64,000 nucleotides of DNA from Paratinospora sagittata (Eukaryota > Streptophyta > Magnoliopsida > Ranunculales > Menispermaceae). Within the stretch, counting starts at the first letter, position 1, and each line of letters opens with the position of its first letter. The stretch spans positions 13,601,116-13,665,115 of the forward strand of contig CM069602.1 of the NCBI GenBank assembly GCA_035771175.1, in the 5' to 3' direction. Positions 22,553 through 35,700 of this stretch are shown here, one piece after another. Both the position numbers and the translations under genes were made by a program. The notes beneath the pieces were generated by a model that saw nothing but the letters and a program-made list of their open reading frames with translations, searched no databases and had not been told where the DNA came from.

Positions 22553-24355
22553 ATGTCCACCGCGATTCGAACGCCCACTTGGGTCTCCAAGCGGAGATTG
22601 TTCGAACAACAGTTATCAGACCTCAACAAATGTTCAAACCTCAAGCATCTAAAGCAAATCCAAGCTCAAATTTTCAGAGCCAATCTCCACCAAGACCCCT
22701 TCGTAGCGCCCAAACTAATCGCTGCGTTCGCTCTCTGTCGCCAAATGAACTTAGCAATAAACGCTTTCAATCTAATTCAAGACCGCAATGTTCTTCTCTA
22801 CAACACTCTTATCAGAGCTTACGCCCAGAACTCCCAACACTCTCATGCCTTCTCCGTCTTCTTCGACATGCAAAAAAATGGCGTTTTTCCAGACAATTTC
22901 ACCTACTCTTTTCTTCTCAAGGCCTGTTCTGGCCAATTGGCTTTGAAACGGGTCCAAATGATTCATACCCACATCGAAAAATTCGGTTTTTCGTCCGATA
23001 TTTTTGTACCCAATTCGTTAATTGATACTTACTCCAAATGTGGGTGTCTTGGTGCTGCTGCTGCAAAGAAGGTGTTTGATTCAATGCCAGAACGAGATGT
23101 TGTGTCCTGGAATTCTATGATTTCTGGGTTAGTGAAAGTGGGAGAGTTAGAGGAAGCTTATAGGCTGTTTGAAGAAATGCCCGTGAGAGATACTGTTAGT
23201 TGGAATACGATATTAGATGGGTATGTGAAGGCGGGGAAAATGGATGATGCGTTTCAACTGTTTGAGAAAATGCCTGAGAGAAATGTGATTTCGTGGTCGA
23301 CAGTGATATTGGGGTATAGCAAGGCTGGTGACATTGACATGGCGAGGAGGTTCTTTGATATGATGCCCGTCAAGAATTTGGTTCCTTGGACTATAATTAT
23401 TTCAGGGTATGCTGAGAAAGGGCTTTCTAAGGAGGCATTTAGCTTGTTTGATCAGATGGAGAAGGCTGGATTGGAGCCTGATGGTGGAACTTTTGTTAGT
23501 ATATTGTCAGCTTGTGCTGAATCTGGTTTGCTTGGTTTGGGTAAGAGGGTTCATGCTTCTTATGAAAGGAGGAGAAGAAGGTTGGTACATAGTACTCAAG
23601 TGTGCAATGCCTTTGTTGATATGTATGGGAAGTGTGGAAATCTTGATGAGGCAATGGAAATTTTTAATGGGATGATCAAGAAGGATGTAGTTTCTTGGAA
23701 TTCAATGCTACAAGGGTTAGCCATGCATGGGCACGGTGAGAGAGCTCTAGAGCTCTTCTCAAGGATGAGAAATGAAGGGGTTGTGCCCGATGGTGTCACT
23801 TTTGTGGGCGTGTTGTGTGCTTGTACACACACTGGTCTTGTCAGTGATGGTAAACATTACTTCTCTATGATGGAGAGCGAGTATGGAATTGTTCCCCAAA
23901 TTGAGCACTATGGATGCATGATTGATCTTCTTGGAAAAGGTGGGCATTTGAACGAAGCATTCGAGCTTGTTGAAACCATGCCTGTGGAGCCAAATGCTAT
24001 TATTTGGGGCACTCTCTTGGGCGCTTGCCGAATGCACAATAATGTAGAGCTTGCAGAGGAGGTGATTGAGCGGCTTATCAGATTGGAACCTTCGAATGCT
24101 GGCAATTATGCTATTTTGTGCAATATATATGCTTCGGCAGGCCATTGGGATGATTTTGCTAGAGTTCGATTGCGGATGAAGAACACCAGTGTTCAAAAGC
24201 AGGCTGGAGCAAGTTCAATTGAGCTAGATAATGAAGTTCATGAATTTACAGTTGCTGATAGATCGCATCCTCAATCGACAAGGATATATAACATGATGGA
24301 TAGATTAGGGAATCACCTCAAGCAAGTTGGTTATGTCCCAAGGGCACATTTGTAG
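22553..24355 (+). CDS. PPR protein, PLS class, E/E+ subgroup
   Basis: An uninterrupted, intronless 600-codon frame, as usual for plant PPR genes. After about 60 residues without clear repeats come about a dozen 31-36-residue PPR motifs of P, L and S type. Typical phrases are VLYNTLIRAYAQN, PDNFTYSFLLKACSG, DVVSWNSMISGLVK and NVISWSTVILGYSKAG. The tail has an E domain (GTLLGACRMHNNVELAE) and E+ motif (ASSIELDNEVHEFTVADRSH) and stops after QVGYVP, with no DYW deaminase domain. Such proteins bind organellar RNA and typically recruit editing or processing factors in mitochondria or plastids. By recollection it most resembles Arabidopsis At3g29230 (PCMP-E27); orthology is my inference. The ATG at 22553 gives an N-terminus rich in R, S and T that is compatible with organelle targeting. 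No neighbouring gene is functionally linked. Confidence 0.95.
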   Translation: MSTAIRTPTWVSKRRLFEQQLSDLNKCSNLKHLKQIQAQIFRANLHQDPFVAPKLIAAFALCRQMNLAINAFNLIQDRNVLLYNTLIRAYAQNSQHSHAFSVFFDMQKNGVFPDNFTYSFLLKACSGQLALKRVQMIHTHIEKFGFSSDIFVPNSLIDTYSKCGCLGAAAAKKVFDSMPERDVVSWNSMISGLVKVGELEEAYRLFEEMPVRDTVSWNTILDGYVKAGKMDDAFQLFEKMPERNVISWSTVILGYSKAGDIDMARRFFDMMPVKNLVPWTIIISGYAEKGLSKEAFSLFDQMEKAGLEPDGGTFVSILSACAESGLLGLGKRVHASYERRRRRLVHSTQVCNAFVDMYGKCGNLDEAMEIFNGMIKKDVVSWNSMLQGLAMHGHGERALELFSRMRNEGVVPDGVTFVGVLCACTHTGLVSDGKHYFSMMESEYGIVPQIEHYGCMIDLLGKGGHLNEAFELVETMPVEPNAIIWGTLLGACRMHNNVELAEEVIERLIRLEPSNAGNYAILCNIYASAGHWDDFARVRLRMKNTSVQKQAGASSIELDNEVHEFTVADRSHPQSTRIYNMMDRLGNHLKQVGYVPRAHL

Positions 24356-25039
24356 CTTTCGACAGGTAGAGAAGGATTATTTTAAGGCATTTTTCTTGAA
24401 GGTCTCTCACGCTGCGAATACTTGCATGCAGGAGAACCTTGGCCACAGTGCATTCATGGAATAGCGCTCGCGTGTATGTTATCTAATACTGAGTTGAGAT
24501 ATGCTAGAACTGACATTAGATATAGTGGCAAAATGAGTTAGATTTGTTTGTTTTCATTTGTTGGACAAGGAAATGTGGTTGGAACTGAAAGCTTATTGCT
24601 TGTACATATAAGAGCGCACTCAAACAAATGCATGGAAATTGCCTTTGCTTTGTTTTGTAAATTGGGCATCAAAATATGAACTGATGGTAAAAAATTTAGT
24701 TATGAATTTCCTGCAACTTTGGAAGGAGGAAGAGTTGGAACTTCAAGACACATGTGAGCCAATGCCTACTGGCGCAATTTAAAAGTCACCAGGCACTGCA
24801 TCTTTATCTTAAATGAAAGAGATAAAGAGAAATTTGGTCTCTTATGTTGGTTGCAATGTTGGTTGGTGACTCATAGATGGCTTGTTTGAGGGATGTGGTA
24901 ATGTGAACATGTATTATTCTTATGCCCTCCCTTTCTTATTTCCTTCTTTGTTCTGAAAGAGAGGAAGGGGGGGTTGATGTCATTTTGATTTATAAAGAGT
25001 CATGCAATTCTACACCATTGTAAGATGACAGCGACCACC
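24356..25039. other. Downstream of PPR gene, probable 3' UTR then intergenic
   Basis: No coding signal. The GC content falls gradually after the stop codon. Confidence 0.4.
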
Positions 25040-25490
25040 ACTGCAAGGGGACTATAAATGGAATGTCGATGCAGCAATTGATACTCAACAAAAGGTAATT
25101 AGGGTAGGAGCAGTAATCCGAAATAACAAGGTGAAATTATGCTAGCAGTGGCGAAGAAATTAAGATTATGGGTATCAGTAGAAGTAGCCAAGTGATTGGC
25201 AATGAAGGAAGGGATTCGATGAGCATTGGAAGCAAATCTCTCCTAGTATGGACAGAATCAGATGCGTATATGGTGACTAAGATACTCATGAGGCAGAATT
25301 TTTCAAGATGGGAAACCGAGCTTATAGCAGGAGATATCCTTGCAGTTGCTGCTACCTGAGTCCCAGTTTAATGCTTTAAAATTACGTTCCAAGAATTCTA
25401 ATGCAGCAACTCATTCATTAGCTAAACATGGTGTCACTACTGAGAATCAAATTGTATGGGCTGAAGAGGTACCTCCCTGGCTCCACTGAG
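25040..25490 (+). pseudogene. RNase H-like (RVT_3) domain relic
   Basis: Pieces in several frames resemble the plant RVT_3 RNase H-like domain found at the C-terminus of LINE polyproteins and as stand-alone host genes. They are YKWNVDAAIDTQQKVIRVGA, VIRNNK, LVWTESDAY, then NAATHSLAKHGVTTENQIVW and EEVPPWL near the end. Frameshifts and stops separate them. It has no recognisable RT upstream, so it is either a 5'-truncated LINE or a broken host RNase H-like gene. Confidence 0.55.
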
Positions 25491-25936
25491 AACCATAACC
25501 ATGAGGAGCATGGTGGAAAAGTGATTTAGGCTATTGAGTGGACAATTTCCAATCTCAGTGTTGATGGTTCCATACTACTTCAGGACATGAGTTGTGCTGC
25601 TAATTGCTTCTGTCACCATAGAAAACTTAATTAAAAAGCATGATTATTGTGACTTTGGTTATTCGAGCATTTATGTTAGATTCAGATAGGCTATGCTCAT
25701 GCAATGCCAATGATGTGGTTTGGAGTAAAAAACCACAAGGGACCAATTATATTAGACTTTTTAATGAGTTTCAAATATTGTTCATCAACTTTCTTTTATG
25801 TCATTTATAGGTTGTTCTATAGGTTGTTATGGTTCATTATGACGTATGTTGTTGCTCACAGTTGCTTTTGTGCTATTGATGTTTTACTTCTGACTCTCAT
25901 AGTATCCATTGCTAATGGGAAATGGTAAAACATCAA
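25491..25936. other. Intergenic DNA
   Basis: No feature beyond short spurious ORFs. Confidence 0.4.
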
Positions 25937-26148
25937 GGCTGCATTTGGTTTGTGATTTAGATGCAGGTTTTCTGTATCTGAAAATTTGAAATTATAGAAA
26001 ACACATTTGGTTAGTTGAACCCCAAAACAACTTTTCAAGATTTTACTCTGGAAACATGCTGTTTTCAGAAAATGATAACAAGTTATGTTTTAAATATTTC
26101 ACTTTCTGGATTGTATTCCAGTTTTAAAATCACGAAACAAATGCAGCC
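25937..26148. mobile_element. MITE, 212 bp
   Basis: Terminal inverted repeats of about 22 bp: GGCTGCATTTGGTTTGTGAT at the left and the near-perfect reverse complement ATCACGAAACAAATGCAGCC at the right. The GCATTTGGTT start is common among hAT-like plant MITEs. I could not identify a clean target duplication. Confidence 0.75.
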
Positions 26149-27460
26149 TATGGAATGATGTGCAGCGATAATGCTATTGAAAATGACAATGGCTGAGAAA
26201 AGGCAGTGGTCTCTATATCTAGGTGCCTCTATGGTAAGCACATGTGTTATAAGATCATGTTAGAAATTACGACTGTTTTCTTCTGTGAAATATATAACAT
26301 TCGGTCCTCATTTTACATTTGAGTTTCTCCTTTGAATGAAATACTTTTAGCCACCAATCTGGAAATTGAATGAGTTGGCTGTACATTAGTAGGATGCTCT
26401 TGCTTCAATTTTATTAGAAGAGATGGTCTGGATGAATTGGCGGACCTTAGATTTTTTATGAATTCAAGTCCTTGTGTCAACATTAAGGTTTTTGCAACCT
26501 TTTAACGGTCTACCAGGTGTCATCTTGAATCAACTAATGATATCATATCATGTTCTCGCTTAAATGATTATCAGCAGTGAGCTCATTTTTGTCTAGTTTC
26601 CTATATTTCCTTTTTCTAACGATTGGCAGGAGTTTTTGTGACTTGCTATGCAAAATGGTTATGAAATTATTGCTACTGGCGGCCTTCATTCTTTGGAAGG
26701 AAAATCCTGTTTCAGTGTTAATCAGATTGGGTCTGTGTCCATTGCACTGCCTGAACTTTTGCTCATATACAGGTTTTAATTCATGCCCAAATAGATTGTT
26801 TTAAGCAACAACCATTTCTGTATTTTTGAAGTTCTAATTCTATGTTTGAGGTTTGTTCTTAAATATTATATACAAAGGGAGAAAGTTTTAGAATAGAATT
26901 GTTATTAAGATCTGGAACTGTAGGCTTGATGACAGCAGAGTTTACTGCCTAAACTGTTTGGTATTGGAAGGTTGGGAATGTAATCAAGTATTTAATTGAA
27001 TTAGAATGTTTATAGATGATTTGGTTCTGCATAATGGTACTTATGAGTTAGTTCAGATCAGTTTTGAACCAAAATCCTAACTGAATTAAGAGAACTTTGG
27101 TTGAATATTTTGTCCTCTCAACCAACAAAGGGTTGAGAGAGTGGTTAGATGCAAGGCACATAAAATTCACTTTCTCAAGTTAAGTCTATTTCTTCCACCA
27201 TTTGTTGGGTATTAGTATTATTAGGTTGTGTCTAGCCTCATAGAATTAGTAAGAAGTGGGGTCCTCAATACCCATGATCTAAAAAAATAATTGCCCTTTA
27301 GAAATCAATTTGAAACTGCAAAACATCAGACTCATCCATTGGCTTAGTGGTGGACTTTTTTTTTTTTTTTTTTTTTGTTAAAGGTCCATTGGCTAAGTAT
27401 AAGTTGGTTGGGCCAGATGGATTCAGGTGTTTTAACACAAGTAATAGTTTATGATGCACA
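26149..27460. other. Intergenic DNA
   Basis: No supported gene. A T-run lies at about 27357-27376. A 75-codon ORF at 26577-26804 shows no recognisable domain. Confidence 0.4.
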
Positions 27461-27636
27461 ATCAACAAGGGTTGGCCTTTAACCGTGAGGTTGTGAGTTC
27501 GAAATCAAACTCAAAAGATATGCCCCCTTAATATGTTGGGTAACGATGCCCAAAGGCGTTAATGGTTGTGCACCGAAGGGATTAGTAAGACAAAAATTTC
27601 GGATACCCCTCGATTTCAAAAAAAATAAAAAAAAAA
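27461..27636 (+). mobile_element. tRNA-derived SINE with 13-bp target duplication
   Basis: A 176-bp element flanked by exact copies of TTTATGATGCACA (27448-27460 and 27637-27649). It has a B-box-like GAGTTCGAAATC at about 27498, an A-box-like region upstream and an A-rich tail. These are the hallmarks of a SINE inserted by LINE machinery on the plus strand. Confidence 0.88.
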
Positions 27637-27649
27637 TTTATGATGCACA

Positions 27650-30600
27650 GTAGTTGTTACCTTTAGACATCACTAAACTGTTGCTTCTTTTTAATAGAAA
27701 AATAGCAAGTCATATCCACATAACCACCATAGTCATACCTGCTGTTTCTTTTATTTTATTTTTGATGTAAGAACTAGAAAAAAAATATGACCAGGCGCCT
27801 TGGTTGGGTAACATGGGACTCTAGGAAATTTCATGGAAAAAGTGATATAGAAATTTGTGTTCAATGTTTTGCTATTGGTGGTGTAATTATAAGATACCTG
27901 CACTTTCCTCTTCCATTGGTCAGCTTCCAAGTTTGAAAAGCAATACCCATGTTTTGGAGGTAAGAGACTAAGAGGGTTGTAATAGTTGTTGAGCAGCAAA
28001 GCTTGAAATTAAATCAAATCTCAGATATAAATTTCTTTCCAAAGATATGTTATGGTCCAATTACCCGTCAAAGACGATCTCTCTAAACGGCAATGCAACT
28101 TCGCCTTCCCACTCATGTTTCTTTGCTCACTGTGTTTGTCCTCTAATAACTATATAGTAAGCGCCCCCTTCTTTGAACCCATTTATGTGTATTAGGTTTT
28201 TTTTTTTTTTTTTTGTCACTTCCTCAAATGCATTTCACTTTCCTTGTATTATTTCTTTCTACAAATCAACTTGCTTTAATTGAAAATATGCAAAAACTAA
28301 AAAAAATTACTAAATTTTAATCAAAGGATGTATTCTAATAAGATATCATTACCATTTATATTACTTAATACTTTGGCTAAGCTTCTTTTAATCGAAGTTA
28401 TAGGCAAAATAAAAGGGTTTCACTGCCCTTGGTTTTAGCACTAAAAGATACATCTTAAGGATGTCTTAGGCCATCCAACCTATAGATGTGTATGGACACA
28501 ACATGCACTTGTTTTATTTATTTTTTTGGAAAAAAATGGAGATTAAATGTCATTTTTAAGAAATAAATAATTTTACTTACTAACTCGCCCAAAAAGAAAA
28601 CTTGGCTCAAGATATTTTGGGTCAAAAGACCCTTCATAATGTCATTTGATTAAGGTAGGGAAGATGTTGGACCCGTCAAACAATCCAATGGGTCACACTC
28701 AATAAATAAATAAATAAATAAATAAATAAAAAGGTAAAGAAAAAAGAAGAAGAAGAGATCCCTGTCTCCACCCTAAAAAATGTGGGGCCAAATGAGATTT
28801 TTTATTTATGAATCTTTAACCAATGCATGGCTCCTTTAAATGTGACTTACTTTTCTTCAACCCATTGAATGTCTGTAATACTCAAGTTTAAAAGAATTAA
28901 TCTTATTAAAAAAAAAAAATCTTTCGAGTACCAAAAAATTAATAATTAATAATCAAAAATAAAAATAAAAATTCTTTTGGTCTACATGAACAAATGTTGA
29001 GAAATATATTCTTGATTTCACTAATTAATCCTTTTTTTTTTGGAGAAAGATTTCACTATTTAATCAAAATCTTAGTTATTAATGATAGTTTTAAGTATTA
29101 TACTTGTAACCCAACTAAACTAAACCAAACCTTAAAAAAAAAAATCAAACCAAACTAAATTCTTTATTTGCTTTGTAAATTTTAAAATTAGAACCAGATA
29201 AGTTATATATTCCCATGTTTGTCATATATTATGTCATTGTATTTGGAAGAAATGGATATGTGTCTAACTTTCTTATGTACCCTAAGATATATAGAATTTG
29301 CTTGAACTTGCAATAATTAATGTTGGTGCACGTGTGACACGGCCCTTGTCTCTACCTAGGAAGAGATGGGGACAAAGACTTGTAAGGATTTTGGAGATTT
29401 AAATAAGACCAAAAAGAAAGGGGGCAACCACTCTCTGGATATCCCTTTCATTTTGACCAACTAACCCAATACCGCATGACATACACACCATGAAACCCTA
29501 AATGACCTCTTTTGCTCTATTTAATATTTGGTCAATCAACTACTTTTATAATTTTTATATTCACACTTTGATTTATACTTTTATTTGTACTTGACCGCAT
29601 TTAATGCAGTACCATTGAGGAAGGGACTTTGGGTACTATTGTTCGTTCAAGTCCCTTGGATTATCCTTGAGATGCTATATTAAATTACAATCAAGGATTA
29701 TCAACGAAATCTAGGCTCATGATTGGACCTGACTAAGACTTCTTGAATATTGATAGAAATGTGGTCTTAGAATGCACTATTAGATTTTTTTTGAATTACT
29801 CATTTATCTTTGATTTAATATAATTTAATTGTGTATTCAAGACAATTCTTTTACTATGGATAACACAAAAATTGATTTAAGAACACCCAATTAGTGTAGA
29901 TGATTTGGTGAAAAATGTTCTAAAATCTTTTCTAATTAATCTAATAGGGGGTTTGACTTGCAAGGTCAATGTTGATGAAGGGTCTAAAAGAATTTGTATC
30001 AAACGGCTGAGAGAGCTTTGTCGGTTGATCCTTGGAGTATGTACCACCAGATTTGTCTCGTTGACCAAATAAATTATAAAAAAAAAAATCAAAATAAAAG
30101 TGGTGATGATGTAAGATGAAGCCACGTGTCTTCGTACCCATTGAAGGGAGCCATGGACTTGAGTTCCATCATATTATTTTTCTATTACGTAAGTCATACA
30201 TAAAGGCCACAATAAGCCTATTAAAAAAATATACAATATCAAATTATTTTATCGTTATTTTCATGTTTTTTTTTATTTTGTGGGTGCTTTTCGAAGATGA
30301 TTGCTGCCGTTGGGCAGCGCGTTGAATGTTCCGCATGGGAAAGGACTAATTGAAGAAGCCATAAGAGAATATTTTAAATCAAAATAGACATTAGAAATTA
30401 TAATTGAAAGAAGGAAAAAAAATAAAAAATTCTGAATCATGTAATAAGAAAAGGAATTTAATGTTTGTTTTTTCAATAAGTTACATCAGCTTGAACGTTG
30501 ACAGTTGAAAACAAGTATCTTCAAGTGGCCATTGGCAACCACTCGTCTGTGTGTACAGCGCTAATTGGTTTAAAAACTTAGACAGATATAATTATTTAAA

Positions 30601-31460
30601 TAAAATTATACGATAATATTAATAGTTAATAGTTAATTATATAATTAGTAACATCATTAAACTGTATTTTTAAAAATATATTTTCTCACCCATTAATTTT
30701 TTTTATCTTTTAAAATAAAAATATGGCAAAAATTAAATATAAAATTTTTAAATTTTAAAGTTATTTTTTTGCCAATTGTACTAATTCCTTCGTTAACTAA
30801 CAAATTAAAACTATTAAAATCCAAATGACCCTTTTGTATCATATTCCAATCTGACGTTATTATATTATATATATATTAATTTGGAGTCTTATTTTTTGTT
30901 GGTAAAAAAATCAAGGGGCTAGGGGTGGTTAGTATATACATATAGTTCTAGAAGAAGGGAAGAAGGTTGTGATTAGAGAACCGGTAGCTGTTCTTGACAC
31001 GAGCCGAAACGCGAACCGGTCAACATGGGCGGCTCGGCCGCCTTACTTCTATTTCTTCTATTTCTCTCAATTTACAACTAACCATTTCAGCATTGCCTAC
31101 CAACAAACGGTAAACAGATACCAAAATTAAAAACTAGTATTTTTAAGAATTAAAAAAAGAAAAAGAAAAAGATTGATAGAAGAAGAAAGTTGAAACGTCT
31201 CTTCCAAGTTTTGTTTTGTTTGAGGGTCTTCTCTGCTGGCTTTCTTCTTCTTCTTCTTTTTTGTGATTCAACGACATTCTTTTCCAAATATTTGCTCTCA
31301 GCATAATGATGAAAAGAAGAGAGTTACAACAAAAATATACTAAGAGGCTTGTTATTGTAGTGAAGATTGTTTTTGTTCCTCTGCACACAGCTTTTTCAAC
31401 CAACTTCTTAATCTAATCCCACCAAAACCATTTATTATTGAATTTTAGAAAGGAGGTCAG
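27650..31460. other. Intergenic DNA upstream of the LRR-RLK gene
   Basis: Mostly AT-rich. It includes T-runs (about 28198-28214), an (AAAT)n microsatellite at 28701-28730, and CTT-rich sequence at 31240-31260 just before the gene, which probably lies in the 5' UTR or core promoter. No gene is supported. Confidence 0.5.
28701..28730. repeat. (AAAT)n microsatellite
   Basis: Seven uninterrupted AATA units. Confidence 0.95.
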
Positions 31461-31548
31461 ATGATCATGCCGGAAGAAGACACTGCTGCTGCTAATAACC
31501 TCCCCTGCTTCTCTGTCTTGCTTCTTATTTCTCTCATCTTGCTCTCAG
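31461..31548 (+). CDS. LRR receptor kinase, exon 1 (signal peptide)
   Basis: Encodes 29 codons plus one base. After an acidic start MIMPEEDTAAANN comes a hydrophobic signal-peptide core (CFSVLLLISLILLS). It ends at TCAG|GTATTC, a good donor, in phase 1 and joins exon 2 at 32797 to give ...LLSGQIVDAGSS. The start could be either of two in-frame ATGs (31461 or 31467). Confidence 0.82.
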
Positions 31549-32796
31549 GTATTCTTCTTCTTCTTCTTACTTCTGAAAATTAACATTTTGATTACATTAG
31601 GCCTCTGCCGGAGTAAATTAGGGATGTGGGCATGAGAATTTTGGAATATATGGGTATCAAAATCTATATAGGATGCCTTACTAATCCAGTTAGCTTCTAA
31701 ATTAAAATTTGTTTTTCGAAAAAAGACTTTAAGAAGAAGTGGGTTTGCTCTGTAAATTAGTTAATGGGTGGTTTTGTTTGTTTCATATTGGAAGTTTTAA
31801 ATTTAGATGTCAGTATTGCAAGTAAGTTGTAAAGTTTTTATTTATCAGCTGGAAATCTCAGCATTAATCATGGGTTCAAAGGCTAACAAACAATATCATG
31901 ATTACAAATTATCTTCCAATTAAGAATTTCAATTGCACTTTTATTATTGTCAAAGTTCTGATTTTAAAATTCGCACAGTATCAGAAATTCTTTTTCAAAA
32001 GGTATACGTACACCCATTTAATTTTAATTCTTTTCCAAAATTAAATACCCATTTTAAATTTTTTGAATTGGGTTTTCCTTAAAGATAGTCTAGATCACTT
32101 GCTCGAATCTATGAGTAAGTGAACAAATTACTCCTGTCAAGTCGGAAATCTTCAGTTTTTTCTCTACATTTCTAGAGTATATATATATATGAATAATATA
32201 GTCAAAATAATCCTATTCGTCTATATATAACAATGCAAACAGTTCAGAAGCTTGTGGAATACTTGTTTTTATCTCTTATTCTAAAAATTGATTTTCAATT
32301 ATAAAACATAATATAAGTATTAATACATAATTACCCAATTTCTAACTCTGTCTCCCTTCTCCTATCTTTCTAAGTAACATTCCATTAATTTCCAAAAAAA
32401 AAAAAAAGATCTCCTAAATTTTCTAAGCTTCCTCTTTCCTATTTTCCTAAACATTCTTAGTCCAACATACCATTTTAGCTATTCTTTTAATATTATTTCT
32501 TTAATTTTATTTTATTTTTATCTCTTATTCAAAATATTAATTTAATTTAAATACTTATTGAGTTTAGTTCTCCTAAAAGTTTGTGATTGTTTCAAAACTT
32601 TTCCGGGTTTTTCGAAATTCTGCGATTTCATATATTTTCAAAAATCACTTTATATATATATATATATATATATATTTGTGTGTTTTTCAATGTGGGTCTG
32701 CAGAATTCCTATTGAACTTGAGAATTTCTAAATCTTCTTTCTCTGAATTCTCACAATTTTTGGCTGATTCTGAGTCTCCTCTTTGAAATTTGACAG
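31549..32796 (+). other. Intron 1 of the LRR receptor kinase gene
   Basis: A 1248-bp GT...AG intron, AT-rich, with a (TA)n run at about 32650-32674. The acceptor is TTTGACAG. It separates the signal peptide from the mature protein. Confidence 0.78.
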
Positions 32797-35700
32797 GTCA
32801 GATTGTTGACGCAGGAAGCTCTCTTGAAACAGATAAACATGTTTTACTGAAGCTCAAATCATATCTAATAGATCAAAATAAAGTGAACCCAGGAAGGTAC
32901 TTGAAGTGGAATGAAACTACATCTCCTTGCAGTTGGCCTGACATCACTTGTTCCGGTGGTAGAGTTGTTGGAATTTATCTCTCCAATTGCAACTTATCTG
33001 GTAACATTACTGGGTTTCAGAACTTCTCTCTTCTTACAGAACTAGAAAGATTAGATTTCTCCCAGAACACAATTCAAGGAGGAATCCCCGCCGATTTGAA
33101 CCGTTGCAGTAAGCTCAAGTACCTAAATTTATCACATAATATACTAGATGGAAGCCTAAACTTGACTGGATTGAACAATCTAGAGGTACTTGATCTCACT
33201 GTTAACAGACTCGAAGGAGAAATTCAATCAAGTTTTCCAGCAATCTGTAACAGATTAATCACCCTTAACATATCGGCAAATAGATTCGTGGGAAGGATTG
33301 ATAATTGCTTTGATGATTGCTGGGCATTGCAATACCTTGATCTCAGTTCTAATAATTTTACTGGACAGTTATGGGCAGGCTTCCAAAGGCTTAGACTTTT
33401 CTCAGTTGCAGAGAATAATCTCACTGGACAGGTCACTTCTTCAATCTTTAATGAAAGTTGCATTCTTGAGGTTATGGATTTATCTGGGAATAATTTCTAT
33501 GGAGATGTTCCCAATGAAGTTTCGAAATGTAGAAGTCTCAAAATTTTGGTTCTGTGGGGGAACAAATTCACTGGACTAGTTCCCGCAGACCTTGGATTGC
33601 TTTCAAATCTTGAAGTACTGTTACTAGGAAGCAATAACTTCTCAAGAGAGATTCCAGATACCTTGTTGAATTGCAGTAAATTAACATTTTTGGATGTAAG
33701 CAAGAACAATTTTGGTGGAGATATACAGGTAATCTTTGGGAAATTCATGCAGGTTCAGTATCTTGTGTTGCATGGAAATTCTTACACGGGAGGGATACAT
33801 ACTTCAGGAATTCTTGAGTTAGCAAATGTTAGCCGTTTAGACCTCAGCTTCAACAACTTTTCGGGTCCATTACCTGTCAAGTTCTCTCAAATGCTGAACG
33901 TAGAGTTCTTGATTCTTGCTAACAATAAGTTCAATGGAAACATACCAATGGAATTTGGAAACTTCACGAAGCTCCAAGCGCTTGATCTCTCCTACAATAT
34001 GCTAACAGGATCAATACCTCCAACGATCGGAAAACTAACTTCTCTCCTGTGGTTGATGCTCGCGAATAATTCACTGACTGGTGAAATTCCACCGGAGATC
34101 GGAAATTGTGGAAGCTTGTTGTGGCTGAATCTTGCTAATAACAGATTATCCGGAAGAATGCCTTCTGAATTAACAAATGCAGGAAGAAATGCCAGTCCAA
34201 CTTTTGAGTTGAATAGGAAGAACAAAGAAACCCCAGCTGGTTCTGGGGAGTGTTTAACAATGAAAAGATGGCTACCTGCAGATTATCCTCCTTTCAGCTT
34301 TGTATATGACCTTCTTACAAGGAAGAGTTGCAGAAGTATTTGGGATCGGTTAATTAAAGGGCATGGGCTGTTCCCGATATGCGTTGGTGGTTCTACTGTT
34401 CAAACACTACAAATTTCTGGTTACATTCAGCTCACTGGAAACCAGTTATCAGGTGAACTCCCTCAGGAAATTGGTCAGATGCAGAATCTTAGTCTCCTCC
34501 ATCTGGGTCTCAATAAATTCTCAGGTAAATTGCCTCGGGAGATTGGACAATTGCCGCTGGTCGTTCTAAACATAACTTCCAACAAATTTTCTGGTGAAAT
34601 CCCATGGGAACTCAGCAAAGTTAAGTGCCTACAGAATCTTGATTTGTCCCACAACAATTTCTCTGGCATGTTTCCGGCAAGTTTCACTGAATTGACTAAT
34701 CTAAACAAGTTCAATATTTCATTCAATCCACTTATCACTGGTGTAATTCCAATCACTGGCCAGCTAGCAACGTTCGAGCGCGATTCTTTCCTTGGTGACT
34801 CACTCCTCCACTTTCCAGCTCCTACAAACAACAGCAATAATACAAGCTCACCATCGAACTTAGCACCCAATCGGAAGGCGAAAAAGCCAGCTAACCTGCC
34901 TGTGTTCATTATATTTTTGGTCCTGACCTTTGCTTTCTTCATCTGTGCAACTATGTCATTTACAGCATGTGTCATCTCTAAACGCCCTTCACCGAATTCT
35001 TCAGGATTCCTATTAGAAGACACAAAGTATCGGCACGACATGAAATTGTTGAGTTCCGCCGGGTCATCGCCCTTCACATCGGATTCTATCAAGGTTATTC
35101 GCTTGGACAAGACGGCTTTTACATATGCTGATATCTTGAAGGCTACAAGTAATTTTTCAGAAGAAAGGGTCATTGGAAAAGGCGGGTTCGGAATAGTTTA
35201 CCGAGGCACACTACCCGATGGAAGAGAAATTGCGGTGAAGAAGCTTCAAAGAGAAGGGATTGAAGGGGAGAGAGAGTTTCGAGCTGAAATGGAGGTTTTA
35301 AGTGGCGGCAGCAGTGGTAGTGGCTGGCCACACCCAAATTTAGTCCCACTTTATGGATGGTGCCTTCATGGAAATGAGAAACTATTAGTATACGAGTACA
35401 TGAAAGGAGGAAGCTTGGAGGATTTCGTGTCGGATCGGATAAGATTGACTTGGAAAAGGCGTCTCGAAGTGGCAATTGGCGTGGCACGAGCGCTTGTTTT
35501 TCTACACCATGAGTGCTACCCACCCATTGTTCACCGAGATGTGAAAGCTAGCAATGTGTTGTTAGATGGGGAAGGAAGAGCTCATGTGACAGATTTTGGG
35601 TTGGCTCGAGTTGTGGGCATTGGAGAAAGTCATGTGAGTACAATAGTTGCAGGGACAATCGGGTATGTTGCCCCCGAGTATGGAGCGACGTGGCAAGCCA

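Noticed and set aside
26577..26804. Exon of a purine-biosynthesis gene suggested by GYEIIATGG in one frame
   Set aside because: The similarity is a few residues long, a stop precedes it, and nothing flanking supports the family.
32790..32796. A possible start for the LRR kinase at TTG 32790
   Set aside because: TTG is not a normal plant start, the preceding CAG is a splice acceptor, and exon 1 with a signal peptide joins in phase at 32797.
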